A stretch of DNA of 64,000 nucleotides from Xenorhabdus yunnanensis (GTDB lineage: Bacteria > Pseudomonadota > Gammaproteobacteria > Enterobacterales > Enterobacteriaceae), in contig NZ_JAQRFI010000008.1 in assembly GCF_028598805.1 (NCBI RefSeq), positions 1 to 64,000 on the forward strand, written 5' to 3'. The notes beneath the pieces were generated by a model that was given only the letters and a program-made list of their open reading frames with translations, had not been told where the DNA came from and ran no database searches. Of this stretch, positions 1 through 7,507 are shown one piece after another; positions within the stretch are counted from its first letter, which is position 1; each line of letters opens with the position of its first letter. A program made the translations under genes and the position numbers.

Positions 1-474
1 CATGGTGCAGGTATCACCATGTTGATCATGCTTTTTGCTCATGTGAGATTTTCACAACTGAAAAATTTTTTGCAGTTGATGTTTTTGTACATGCGGGATT
101 TTCCCGTATGTCACTGAATGGCTGACGACGAATTTCGTCGATAGTGGCTTATCCGGCTTCCTCCAAAGTGAGGACCTCGAAAGAATCAATAACTTAGGGG
201 TTAGGTCGTTTTGTCCAGCTCGTTGTGTCTAAGCAACACATTGAAATACAGTGAATTTACTGCGTTTGTCCAGCCTGTAAATCAACCACCACGGAAATCA
301 TGATAGTTGGGTCAAAGTGACGGCCTCGGAAAAATCAATGAGTTAGCCAACTGTTGGGGAAATCCCTATAGTTGCCGCAAGGTGGGATATCCCATCTTGG
401 GTATTGAGATTTCCCCAACACCTTTTATTTGTGCAGGTATCCCATAGGTTAAAGGGCATAATATGCCCTTTGGA
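1..474. repeat. Repeat-rich non-coding flank beside the integrase
   Basis: No convincing gene is present. A 34-bp imperfect direct repeat, about 80 percent identical, lies at 164-197 and 313-346. An 11-bp direct repeat, GTGCAGGTATC, lies at 5-15 and 431-441. A 13-bp perfect inverted repeat (352-364 and 408-420) encloses the perfect palindrome TGGGATATCCCA at 383-394. A 7+1+7 palindrome lies at 126-140. Such arrays beside a tyrosine recombinase fit arm-type binding sites or the control region of an integrated element. That reading is inference. Confidence 0.6.
451..471 (-). terminator. Stem-loop just downstream of the integrase gene
   Basis: Two 10-bp arms (451-460 and 462-471) flank a single central base, 3 nt after the integrase stop codon. 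There is no clear U-run, so this is either a weak terminator or an RNA 3'-end stabilising hairpin. Confidence 0.35.
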
Positions 475-1569
475 TTATTCTTCTTTCTGCTGCATTAGTT
501 TGTTGAATTTTTCATGCAGCGATTGCGGGTACAGTTCTGTATACACCTGCCATAATACATTCAGTGAACGATGGCCTGTAACCTGAGCCACTTCTTCAAT
601 GGAAAAGCCCGCTTCAAATAATCGACTCGCTCCTTCTCTGCGTAGGTCGTGATAGCGGAGGTCTTGGATGCCTAGCTCAACACATGCATTGTGAAAACCA
701 TTAGATATACTTCTTGTATTGTAGGGAAATATCAGCCCACTACCATATTTAGGTTGTCTTTGGACAATATCCCACGCCTCCCCAAGTAAAGGAACAAGCA
801 TATGATTACCTGTTTTCTTCCTGGGGTCTTTCCTGTCTCTTACGAGCACCGCCCTCTGCTTTTCATCGATATCATCCCATCTAATCCTGCACACTTCTCC
901 AATGCGCATGCAGGAAAGTATCGAGAAGTTCAATATATCCTCGTAAGGAATATGACTTGTCCGGTGACTCCCTTTTCTGCGTAGTACCTCCATTACTCTC
1001 TCTAACTCCTCGCGTTCTGGTCTTCTACTACGCCGCTGGCTTTTACTGATTAACCCCATTCGGGTTAAAACTGAACGGGCTTCATGTGCGGGATTTGAGG
1101 TGTAGTCTATATCGTAAACAGGCTTAGCTGATTTTAGGACTGATGATAAATAAGCTATATCATGATTAATAGTGGTAGGGGTGGTTCCTGTAGAATGTCG
1201 TTGCTTGCAATGTTCAACAATATGACTGACCGAAAGTTCAGTTAGAGTAAGTTTTGTGAGATTACTCTTTGACAATGAGTTCAATACGGATTTTTTGCTT
1301 TGTCCTGCTTTTTTTCCTAGATTGGGATCGGCGATGTATTTGTGCAACAAGTCACCTACAGTTAAATCTTCAATATCATTATTCGAGGGGACCCCGTTTT
1401 GTTCCAGTTCAGCAACCCGCATAGCACCCCATGTTTTGGCGTGGGACTGCTTTCCAAATGTGCGGTTTTCTCTGTAAATATATTTACCACCAGATTTAAC
1501 GCCAACGGTACAACGATAACGGGTGGTGCCGTCTGCGCGCAGGCGCTTTTCTATGCTATAGTAGGCCAT
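475..1569 (-). CDS. Tyrosine-type site-specific recombinase / phage-like integrase
   Basis: This 364-aa protein should catalyse integration and excision of a mobile element by tyrosine recombination. An N-terminal arm-binding and SAM-like region covers about residues 1-180, and the catalytic domain covers about 185-350. The catalytic set is visible: Arg222 in SCMRIGE, lysines near 247-252, HDLR with His307 and Arg310, His333 in TGHRS, and the Tyr343 nucleophile in QVYTEL. The length is normal for the family. The start is supported by an AGGAGAG ribosome-binding site about 9 nt upstream. The gene is transcribed leftwards, away from uhpB, with repeat-rich DNA beyond its 3' end. It probably marks one end of an integrated element lying mostly left of the window. 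No excisionase or cargo gene is visible. Confidence 0.9.
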   Translation of the reverse strand: MAYYSIEKRLRADGTTRYRCTVGVKSGGKYIYRENRTFGKQSHAKTWGAMRVAELEQNGVPSNNDIEDLTVGDLLHKYIADPNLGKKAGQSKKSVLNSLSKSNLTKLTLTELSVSHIVEHCKQRHSTGTTPTTINHDIAYLSSVLKSAKPVYDIDYTSNPAHEARSVLTRMGLISKSQRRSRRPEREELERVMEVLRRKGSHRTSHIPYEDILNFSILSCMRIGEVCRIRWDDIDEKQRAVLVRDRKDPRKKTGNHMLVPLLGEAWDIVQRQPKYGSGLIFPYNTRSISNGFHNACVELGIQDLRYHDLRREGASRLFEAGFSIEEVAQVTGHRSLNVLWQVYTELYPQSLHEKFNKLMQQKEE

Positions 1570-1603
1570 CTTTGATACTCTCCTATTCAGGTCCCTATAT
1601 TAA

Positions 1604-1625
1604 TGGGGTGCTGTATGGGGTGCTG
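1604..1625. repeat. Two direct repeats upstream of the integrase
   Basis: TGGGGTGCTG occurs at 1604-1613 and again at 1616-1625, about 35 bp upstream of the integrase start codon. Closely spaced repeats here could be integrase arm sites or part of the attachment region. No duplicated core site can be identified from one end alone. Confidence 0.4.
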
Positions 1626-1727
1626 GTAATCCAAAAATAGCCTAAAATACCCTTAAATGCACGAAAATTAGCAAAAATAGAAATCCAAAGGATTCAGCAT
1701 AATAGCAAGGAATGGCAGGGAGTTAGC

Positions 1728-3284
1728 GTGTTATCTGGGAAATCTTTCTTTATATTTAATCGATATCTGATCAATTCATTTTGCGGCTGGTTATTGTTTT
1801 CTTGTTGGTGGTTTTGCTTATGGGTCATCGCTTACTATTTTGTCAATGACTCTGAATTAGCTATCTTATTTTTTCCTTTTGCCTTACGTCTCGGTATTGC
1901 ACTTCATACTCCCAAGCGTTATTGGATGACTATTTACGGTGCAGAATGGAAACTTACTATTTGTTTGGCGCTCTTAATGGGCCAGCCGCAATGGCTTACT
2001 GTATTAACGGCCAGTATAGCCAGTTTCCCTCTTGTTTGGTTTGCTTGCCATTATTATTGTGGCAGTCAAAGTCAATGGCAGCGATTTGCAGTTATGGCAG
2101 CTGTAATTCTAGTAGCTTCCATTATTAATGTGTTGGCGATAAGCAATCATAATTCTGCTTTGAGTATTGCATTCTTGGTGAGTTTAACTGGCGGTGTCAT
2201 GTTGGTTCCTTTGTGTTATTTAGTATGGCACTACCTGTTCCAAAATATTTGGCTGCCTCTGACTGCTAACCTTGTATCACATCAAATTCAGTTTCATCTG
2301 AAACACGTTGTTCTTTATATTTTATTATTTGTACTGAATATTTTTCTTCAGGTTAACCTCCCGAATGAGTTGCGTTATTTTGCTCCATTTTGTCTGGTCA
2401 TTCCAATTATCTTATTGGCTTTTCGTTATGGCTGGCAAGGTGCTGTAGTCGGTACTTTGCTGAACAGTATTGCATTGATTGCCGCACGTAGTGGTGTATC
2501 AAATATGGAGATCACAGATCTCTTGTTATCGCTGTTGGTTCAAACGGTTACTGGGATTATGTTGGGTGTGGCTGTGCAGCGTCAGCGTGATCTCAATGCA
2601 CAGTTAAAGCGTCAACTCCATTGTAATCACAGTCTGTCCCGTCAATTGGTGAAAGCGGAAGAATCGGTAAGGCGGGAGATTGCACGTGAATTGCATGATG
2701 AAATTGGTCAGAATATTACAGCTATTCGCACACAAGCCAATATTATCCAGCGGGTAGAAGTGGCACCGATTAGTGCTAATTGCGCCAAAACGATCGAGTC
2801 ACTATCCCTAAATATTTATGATACGACTAAAGGATTGTTGAGTCGGCTGCGGCCTAAAATTCTTGATGATCTCGGTTTGAAAGAAGCTATAGAACAATTA
2901 TTGCGGGATATGAAATTTGAATCTCATGGCATATCAGTAGAAATTCATTGGACAACAGATTCAGTTATGGCAATTGAGCAATTAAGTGATACAACCAAAA
3001 TTACGTTATATCGCCTTTGTCAGGAAGCGTTGAATAATGCCATGAAATATTCTCAAGCGGATCGTATTGAGCTGCATTTTTCTGTCAAAGATATGATCCA
3101 TTTATTGATTCAAGATAATGGTATTGGCTGTAAAGCCGAAGATCATATGAAAGGATTTGGTTTACGTGGTATGCGGGAACGTGTGCAGGCTCTCGGTGGA
3201 AAATTCTCCATTCACGGTGAAAAACGACAAGGTGATTCGACATCTTCAGGAACGGATTTGTCTATTATTTTGCCTAAATTTTAA
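1728..3284 (+). CDS. uhpB: Hexose-phosphate sensor histidine kinase UhpB
   Basis: UhpB is the membrane histidine kinase that, together with UhpC, senses external glucose 6-phosphate and phosphorylates the response regulator UhpA. The 518-aa product has a hydrophobic multi-span N-terminal half (about residues 1-280, MASE1-like), then a coiled linker. A HisKA_3-type dimerisation box follows (RREIARELHDEIGQN, phospho-acceptor near His323). The C-terminal ATPase domain shows an N-box (CQEALNNAMKYS) and G-box motifs (DNGIGC, GFGLRGMRERV). The start is GTG with an AGGGA-type ribosome-binding site. It is followed 9 nt later by uhpC. Its expected partner uhpA is not upstream; the integrase gene is there instead. 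Confidence 0.92.
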   Translation: MLSGKSFFIFNRYLINSFCGWLLFSCWWFCLWVIAYYFVNDSELAILFFPFALRLGIALHTPKRYWMTIYGAEWKLTICLALLMGQPQWLTVLTASIASFPLVWFACHYYCGSQSQWQRFAVMAAVILVASIINVLAISNHNSALSIAFLVSLTGGVMLVPLCYLVWHYLFQNIWLPLTANLVSHQIQFHLKHVVLYILLFVLNIFLQVNLPNELRYFAPFCLVIPIILLAFRYGWQGAVVGTLLNSIALIAARSGVSNMEITDLLLSLLVQTVTGIMLGVAVQRQRDLNAQLKRQLHCNHSLSRQLVKAEESVRREIARELHDEIGQNITAIRTQANIIQRVEVAPISANCAKTIESLSLNIYDTTKGLLSRLRPKILDDLGLKEAIEQLLRDMKFESHGISVEIHWTTDSVMAIEQLSDTTKITLYRLCQEALNNAMKYSQADRIELHFSVKDMIHLLIQDNGIGCKAEDHMKGFGLRGMRERVQALGGKFSIHGEKRQGDSTSSGTDLSIILPKF

Positions 3285-3293
3285 GGTAGGGAC

Positions 3294-4628
3294 ATGACAG
3301 TTTTTTCGCAAACCAAGCCATTAAATGACAAGTATTTATATGATGGAGAAATCGGAGAACAGTATCGTTACTGGCGCTTGCATATTATGTTGAACCTTTA
3401 TATAGGATATGCATTATTTTATTTTACCCGTAAAAATTTTAATTATGCAGTGCCTGCCATGATAACTGATCTCGGCCTTGATAAAGCGGAAATTGGCCTT
3501 ATTGGCACGCTGTTTTATATCACATATGGTTGCTCTAAATTCCTTTCCGGCATTATTTCTGACCGCTCCAATCCGCGTTATTTTATGGGAATAGGGTTAA
3601 TTGCCACAGGGATTATTAATATCTTTTTTGGTTTGTCCAGTTCGATTGTAATGTTTGCCTTTCTGTGGATTTTAAATGCATGGTTTCAGGGATGGGGTTC
3701 ACCGTCATGCGCTAAATTACTCACCAGTTGGTATTCTCGCTCAGAACGTGGTTTTTGGTGGTCTCTATGGAATACTTCACATCATGTAGGTAGTGCATTG
3801 ATTGCATTATTTGTCAGTTTCTTGACGTTACATGTTAGCTGGCGAGAAGGGTTTATTGTGCCGGGTTGTTTAGGTATTTTGACCGGAGTATTTTTATGTT
3901 GGCGATTACGTGACAAGCCTACCACAATGGGGTTACCGACCATTGGTCAATTTCGTAATGATCATTTGGAAAAGGTGCACGAAGATCAAGGGCAAGGGTT
4001 AACTACCAAAGAAATCCTGAAAACTTATGTTTTTTGCAATAAGTATATTTGGCTGCTTTCATTTAGTTACGTTCTGGTATATCTCGTTCGTACTGTTATT
4101 AATGATTGGGGAAATGTCTATCTGACAGAATATCATCATTATGATTTAGTGAGTGCAAATGCAGTATTGTCACTTTTTGAAGTCGGTGGATTTATGGGGT
4201 CACTGGTTGCAGGATGGGGATCTGACAAAGTGTTTGGCGGCAATCGTGGGCCGATGAACTTGATATTTGCAACGGGTATTTTTTTATCAGTGGCAGCCTT
4301 ATGGTTAATGCCTATGACTAATTTGATTTTTCAATCAATAGGCTTTTTTACCATTGGCTTTTTCGTTTTTGGCCCACAATTGTTGATTGGAATGGCGGCT
4401 GCGGAATGTTCGCATAAAGATTCTGCGGGAGCAGCCACAGGATTTGTTGGTCTCTTTGCCTATACAGGGGCTGCACTTGCCGGTTATCCTTTTGCCGTTA
4501 TTTTAGAGCATTACCATTGGACGGGGTTATTTATTACCATTTCTGTCTGCGCAGTAATGATAGGTTTATTATTACTTCCGTTCCTGCAAGCCCAGTTTCC
4601 TCGACAGAAAGTACAGGAGTATAGATAA
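3294..4628 (+). CDS. uhpC: MFS sensor protein UhpC
   Basis: UhpC is a major-facilitator protein of the organophosphate:phosphate antiporter family. It acts as the glucose-6-phosphate receptor for UhpB rather than as the main transporter. The 444-aa sequence has about 12 hydrophobic spans and family motifs such as YFTRKNFNYAVPAM near the N-terminus and the DRSNPR loop after span 3. An AAGGTAGGG ribosome-binding site precedes the ATG. It is translationally close to uhpB (9-nt gap). The transporter gene uhpT does not follow. It could itself be a transporter (UhpT and GlpT are paralogues), but adjacency to uhpB favours UhpC. The last codons and stop lie in ERIC-like sequence. Confidence 0.85.
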   Translation: MTVFSQTKPLNDKYLYDGEIGEQYRYWRLHIMLNLYIGYALFYFTRKNFNYAVPAMITDLGLDKAEIGLIGTLFYITYGCSKFLSGIISDRSNPRYFMGIGLIATGIINIFFGLSSSIVMFAFLWILNAWFQGWGSPSCAKLLTSWYSRSERGFWWSLWNTSHHVGSALIALFVSFLTLHVSWREGFIVPGCLGILTGVFLCWRLRDKPTTMGLPTIGQFRNDHLEKVHEDQGQGLTTKEILKTYVFCNKYIWLLSFSYVLVYLVRTVINDWGNVYLTEYHHYDLVSANAVLSLFEVGGFMGSLVAGWGSDKVFGGNRGPMNLIFATGIFLSVAALWLMPMTNLIFQSIGFFTIGFFVFGPQLLIGMAAAECSHKDSAGAATGFVGLFAYTGAALAGYPFAVILEHYHWTGLFITISVCAVMIGLLLLPFLQAQFPRQKVQEYR

Positions 4629-4692
4629 CTATGTGGCTGGGGTGAGTGAGCGCAGCCAACAAAGAGGCAACTTGAAAGACGGAGGATATAGA
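4616..4692. repeat. Partial ERIC element overlapping the uhpC stop
   Basis: This sequence matches about the second half of the full ERIC copy at 17206-17321, read on the opposite strand. It shares the core GATAACTATGTG, the GGGGTGAGTGA block and the CAACTTGAAAGAC end. The left half is missing, and the uhpC stop codon falls inside the match. Confidence 0.75.
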
Positions 4693-4722
4693 TATTAAAT
4701 GTGTAGATTTAGTATGGGCTTA

Positions 4723-4860
4723 CTATCTATGACACCATTCATCTTTGGTTATTTCCCAAAATTCACAGTCATGTCTTCCTGTTTGTAAGTAAGATGTTAT
4801 TTTATAGTAATAAAAAACAACAAGTTTAGTGTTAAAAATAGTCAATTCAATTTTTTCACT
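4723..4860 (-). other. Unexplained 45-codon open frame without a start
   Basis: Between uhpC and rlmA the minus strand is open for 45 codons after a TAA. It ends in a plausible peptide containing CEFWEITKDEW, but there is no start codon or ribosome-binding site. It may be a remnant of a lost gene or chance. No family was recognised. The rest of the interval (4693-4943) is AT-rich, and I see nothing else in it. Confidence 0.2.
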
Positions 4861-4943
4861 TTAGCAAAATAATGGGATGCAAGGTTTGGATTTTAAAAAC
4901 ATGGTATAGTACGCCCCCGATTTTTCCTATCCGCCGGAATGTT

Positions 4944-5789
4944 ATGTCTTATCAATGTCCTTTATGCCACTTACCATTACTGTTTGCTAACTACCAATCC
5001 ACTAACCTCCAATCTGCTAACTCCCAATGGCATTGCGAAAATAATCATCAGTTCGATTGCGCAAAAGAAGGGTATGTCAATTTACTGCCTGTTCAGCATA
5101 AACGCTCAAAAGAGCCGGGTGATAGTGTGGAAATGATGCAAGCAAGAAGGGCATTTTTGCATTCAGGCCATTATCGGGCGCTGCAACAAAAAGCTATTGA
5201 ATTACTTAGCGAATATTTACCAGAACATGCTAATACTTTGTTGGATATTGGTTGTGGAGAAGGTTATTACACAGCAGCGGTTCAGGAGCAGTTGAATCTT
5301 CAGCGAGATTTGGTGGTGTATGGATTGGATGTGGCGAAAGTTGCTGTCCGTTATGGCGCCAAGCGTTATCCTGAGGTTAATTTTTGCGTAGCATCCAGCC
5401 ATCGGTTGCCATTTGAGGATAGTTCAATGGATGGTATTTTGCGTATTTATGCTCCTTGCAAGGCAACAGAATTGGCTCGAGTGGTGAAAACGGATGGTAT
5501 CGTTTTGACGGTAACGCCAGGCCCTCGCCATCTGTATCAATTGAAGGAATTAATTTATCAGGAAGTGCATTTACATCCTGAGAATCAGGAGCACTGGAGT
5601 GAGTTTGAATTGGTTTCAACTGAAACGCTGGCTTATGCAATGTCATTGGATGGTGAACAAGCGCATAATTTATTGCAGATGACACCTTTTGCTTGGCGGG
5701 CATCAGAAGAAGTTAAAGCACATTTGATTTCGAAAAAACAGTTCAATTGTGAAGCAGATTTCACGTTAAAAATGTATCGACGTATTTGA
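4944..5789 (+). CDS. rlmA: 23S rRNA (guanine745-N1)-methyltransferase RlmA
   Basis: RlmA uses S-adenosylmethionine to methylate G745 in helix 35 of 23S rRNA. The N-terminal zinc ribbon is visible (Cys5, Cys8, Cys31, His35), followed by the conserved AKEGYVNLLP and the SAM-binding motif LLDIGCGEGYYT. I start at the ATG that gives MSYQCPLC, matching the family. Upstream in-frame codons to 4872 would add 24 unsupported residues. The 281-aa product is slightly longer than E. coli RlmA (269). The extra residues lie in the zinc-finger loop between Cys8 and Cys31, where a 15-bp unit is repeated three times. It is the first gene of the conserved core block to the right of the uhpBC region. Confidence 0.93.
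   Translation: MSYQCPLCHLPLLFANYQSTNLQSANSQWHCENNHQFDCAKEGYVNLLPVQHKRSKEPGDSVEMMQARRAFLHSGHYRALQQKAIELLSEYLPEHANTLLDIGCGEGYYTAAVQEQLNLQRDLVVYGLDVAKVAVRYGAKRYPEVNFCVASSHRLPFEDSSMDGILRIYAPCKATELARVVKTDGIVLTVTPGPRHLYQLKELIYQEVHLHPENQEHWSEFELVSTETLAYAMSLDGEQAHNLLQMTPFAWRASEEVKAHLISKKQFNCEADFTLKMYRRI
4985..5029 (+). repeat. In-frame 15-bp tandem repeat (three units) inside rlmA
   Basis: Three consecutive imperfect 15-bp units start at 4985, 5000 and 5015. They encode related pentapeptides (ANYQS, TNLQS, ANSQW) in the zinc-ribbon loop. Because the unit is a multiple of three, the frame is kept. Confidence 0.8.
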
Positions 5790-5941
5790 TAATAAAAAGA
5801 TTACTGTCACTTTTATGAGATCGTAGATCTGGCGTAATTATGTGCGCACTATGCCTAATGGATTTTGAATTTCAGCCAATAAAGCTGCCACTAGAAAGAC
5901 GAAAGCATATATTACTCCAGATCATTGGCATAAATAATAGC

Positions 5942-6526
5942 TTATTCCGCATACATAAATAATTTAAGGTGCTCGAATAATATATTGAAGCCAATAGCAA
6001 TTAAGACTAATCCTCCAACCAACTCGGCTCTTTTACCTAATAACGGGCCAATATAGCGACCAATTAACATGCCTAATGTAGCCATAATCATGGTCATGAG
6101 GCCGATGGTCATGGCTGTGTGTAGAATATCAACTTGCAGGAAGGCAAGGCCGACACCAATTGCCATCGCGTCCAGACTGGTTGCAATAGCAGTGAGGACT
6201 AATGTCACTGAACTATGACGTTGAGAAGGGGCCTTAGAGGAAGTTTCAGGTTCATGTTTGAAACTGTTCATGATCATTCGGCAGCCAAGAATTAACAGCA
6301 ATGAAAAGGCAATCCAATGATCCCATTCCAGAATGTATTGGCTGGCATACAGGCCCAATGACCATCCGATTAAAGGAGTACAGGCTTCAACCAGACCAAA
6401 GATGATACCTGTGCGGATAGCTTCGCGGAAATGAGGTCGGTGAAGGGCGGCTCCTTTTCCTATGGCAGCGGCAAAAGCATCCATGGAAAGGGCGAACGCG
6501 AGAATAAGTGTTGCATAGAGATTCAT
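5942..6526 (-). CDS. mntP: Manganese efflux pump MntP
   Basis: MntP is an inner-membrane exporter that removes excess Mn2+. The 194-aa sequence has six hydrophobic spans and the family repeats with acidic residues in the membrane ([14 protein letters not shown] and [17 protein letters not shown]). The start chosen is the ATG giving MNLYATL; the longer frame to 6562 runs into the riboswitch leader. The ribosome-binding GAGG lies inside the conserved 3' riboswitch motif CCGAGGC, so translation should respond directly to Mn2+. In E. coli mntP sits between yobD and rlmA, as here. Confidence 0.94.
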   Translation of the reverse strand: MNLYATLILAFALSMDAFAAAIGKGAALHRPHFREAIRTGIIFGLVEACTPLIGWSLGLYASQYILEWDHWIAFSLLLILGCRMIMNSFKHEPETSSKAPSQRHSSVTLVLTAIATSLDAMAIGVGLAFLQVDILHTAMTIGLMTMIMATLGMLIGRYIGPLLGKRAELVGGLVLIAIGFNILFEHLKLFMYAE

Positions 6527-6533
6527 CAAAATA

Positions 6534-6790
6534 GCCTCGGCTGGGTGATTCCATATCCACACAACACACCCCCAACCAATGGTGCTGTTATGTGTCTATG
6601 GTCTTGCCAACCGATTTATACCCGTTATCTTTCAAGTTTCCGCTTTGTTAGCTGTCACTTGTAATCTGTAGAGCATAAAAACCTAGATTTTATTAGGTTA
6701 TTTGGTCATTCGTACCACGTTTTATTTTAAACGAGTATGTTGATACGAATTTTCCAGATATTTTCTGGAACAGGCTACTCCCCAATGACT
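6534..6790 (-). promoter_or_regulatory. yybP-ykoY manganese riboswitch leader of mntP
   Basis: On the minus strand the two conserved blocks of the yybP-ykoY family are present: GGGGAGTAGCC (6773-6783) and CCGAGGC (6534-6540). Between them lies TATCAACATACTCGT (6731-6745). The 3' block contains the mntP ribosome-binding site. The family senses Mn2+ and activates expression of exporters (established knowledge). The leader is long because it contains an ERIC-like segment at 6617-6665. Confidence 0.8.
6617..6665. repeat. Degenerate half ERIC inside the mntP leader
   Basis: It begins with TATACCC and continues with CTTTCAAG and CTTTGTTAGCTG, the same order of blocks as the copy at 53662-53727 read in reverse. 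The other end of the element is lost. Confidence 0.6.
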
Positions 6791-6857
6791 GCAGCGGACA
6801 ATATCATATTCAGAATAAAAGGCAAAAAATATTTTGTTATATTTTAAATATACAAAT

Positions 6858-6876
6858 GATAATGCTTATCATTATC
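6858..6876. promoter_or_regulatory. Fur-like box upstream of the mntP riboswitch
   Basis: The 19-bp sequence GATAATGCTTATCATTATC is close to the consensus GATAATGATAATCATTATC. It lies between the 3' end of yobD and the mntP leader, where the mntP promoter must be, so iron control of an Mn exporter is suggested. The promoter hexamers themselves are not clear. Confidence 0.65.
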
Positions 6877-6950
6877 TATGTTTATTTTGGGGGTAAATAA
6901 GACCAATGTAACTTATTGATCTTATCTATCTGGCATTAAAATAAGTGAAA

Positions 6951-7409
6951 TTATTTATTGCTGACAAGGAATTGATAAATTTTTTCTAAATCATCCAAAT
7001 TTGTTACAGATATGTATATTTTGTGTTGCTCTAAATCCATCATGAGAATGCCATCTTCAGATAAGTTCATTGCTTTAATTTTTTCATAAGAAAAAAAACG
7101 GTTGGCATGATAAAAACCGTATTTTTTAAGAATTAGTTTTGGTGAGCGAATATATCCTAAATACAGTGTCACCAGTATGATAAATGATAATAAATAGGTA
7201 GTGAATGGGTTACCGTGCGATATAACATTATTATAAATAATGATGGAAATTAAAATGATAAAGATCAGGGCGTCAATCCGATGTTTTCTTTTAAGTTTAA
7301 TATTTAACAACGTCTTGCCTTTGAGCTGATTGATAATAAATTCATCATAAATCGCAAAAGCGAGCATTAACACAATCAAAACTATCAAGACGATATCATT
7401 CAAGCTCAT
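6951..7409 (-). CDS. yobD: UPF0266 inner-membrane protein YobD
   Basis: This 152-aa protein of unknown function belongs to the UPF0266 family (same length as E. coli YobD). Three to four hydrophobic segments lie in the first 95 residues, followed by a soluble C-terminal part with the conserved stretch IKAMNLSEDGILMMDLEQ. The start giving MSLNDIVL is preferred over the upstream frame start at 7433 because AGGGGAT lies just upstream and the family begins there. It sits downstream of manXYZ on the same strand, separated by a terminator-like hairpin. Confidence 0.9.
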   Translation of the reverse strand: MSLNDIVLIVLIVLMLAFAIYDEFIINQLKGKTLLNIKLKRKHRIDALIFIILISIIIYNNVISHGNPFTTYLLSFIILVTLYLGYIRSPKLILKKYGFYHANRFFSYEKIKAMNLSEDGILMMDLEQHKIYISVTNLDDLEKIYQFLVSNK

Positions 7410-7452
7410 TTTATCCCCTGATCTTATAATCAATGATATAACTTACAATAAA

Positions 7453-7475
7453 TGGGGAGGAATTTTTCCTCCCCA
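7453..7475 (-). terminator. Terminator of manXYZ
   Basis: A perfect 10-bp stem (7453-7462 and 7466-7475) with a 3-nt loop is followed on the minus strand by a short T-rich tail. It lies about 35 nt after the manZ stop and before yobD. Confidence 0.7.
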
Positions 7476-7507
7476 ATGTTTCTAATTAAAAATGTTTGCC
7501 AATCTGA

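Noticed and set aside
404-586. A plus-strand 60-codon ORF over the integrase 3' end
   Set aside because: It overlaps the integrase coding sequence and the hairpin, has no ribosome-binding site and no family-like sequence.
4723-4860. A 45-codon minus-strand frame between uhpC and rlmA as a real gene
   Set aside because: No start codon or ribosome-binding site and too short to judge; listed only as an unexplained frame.
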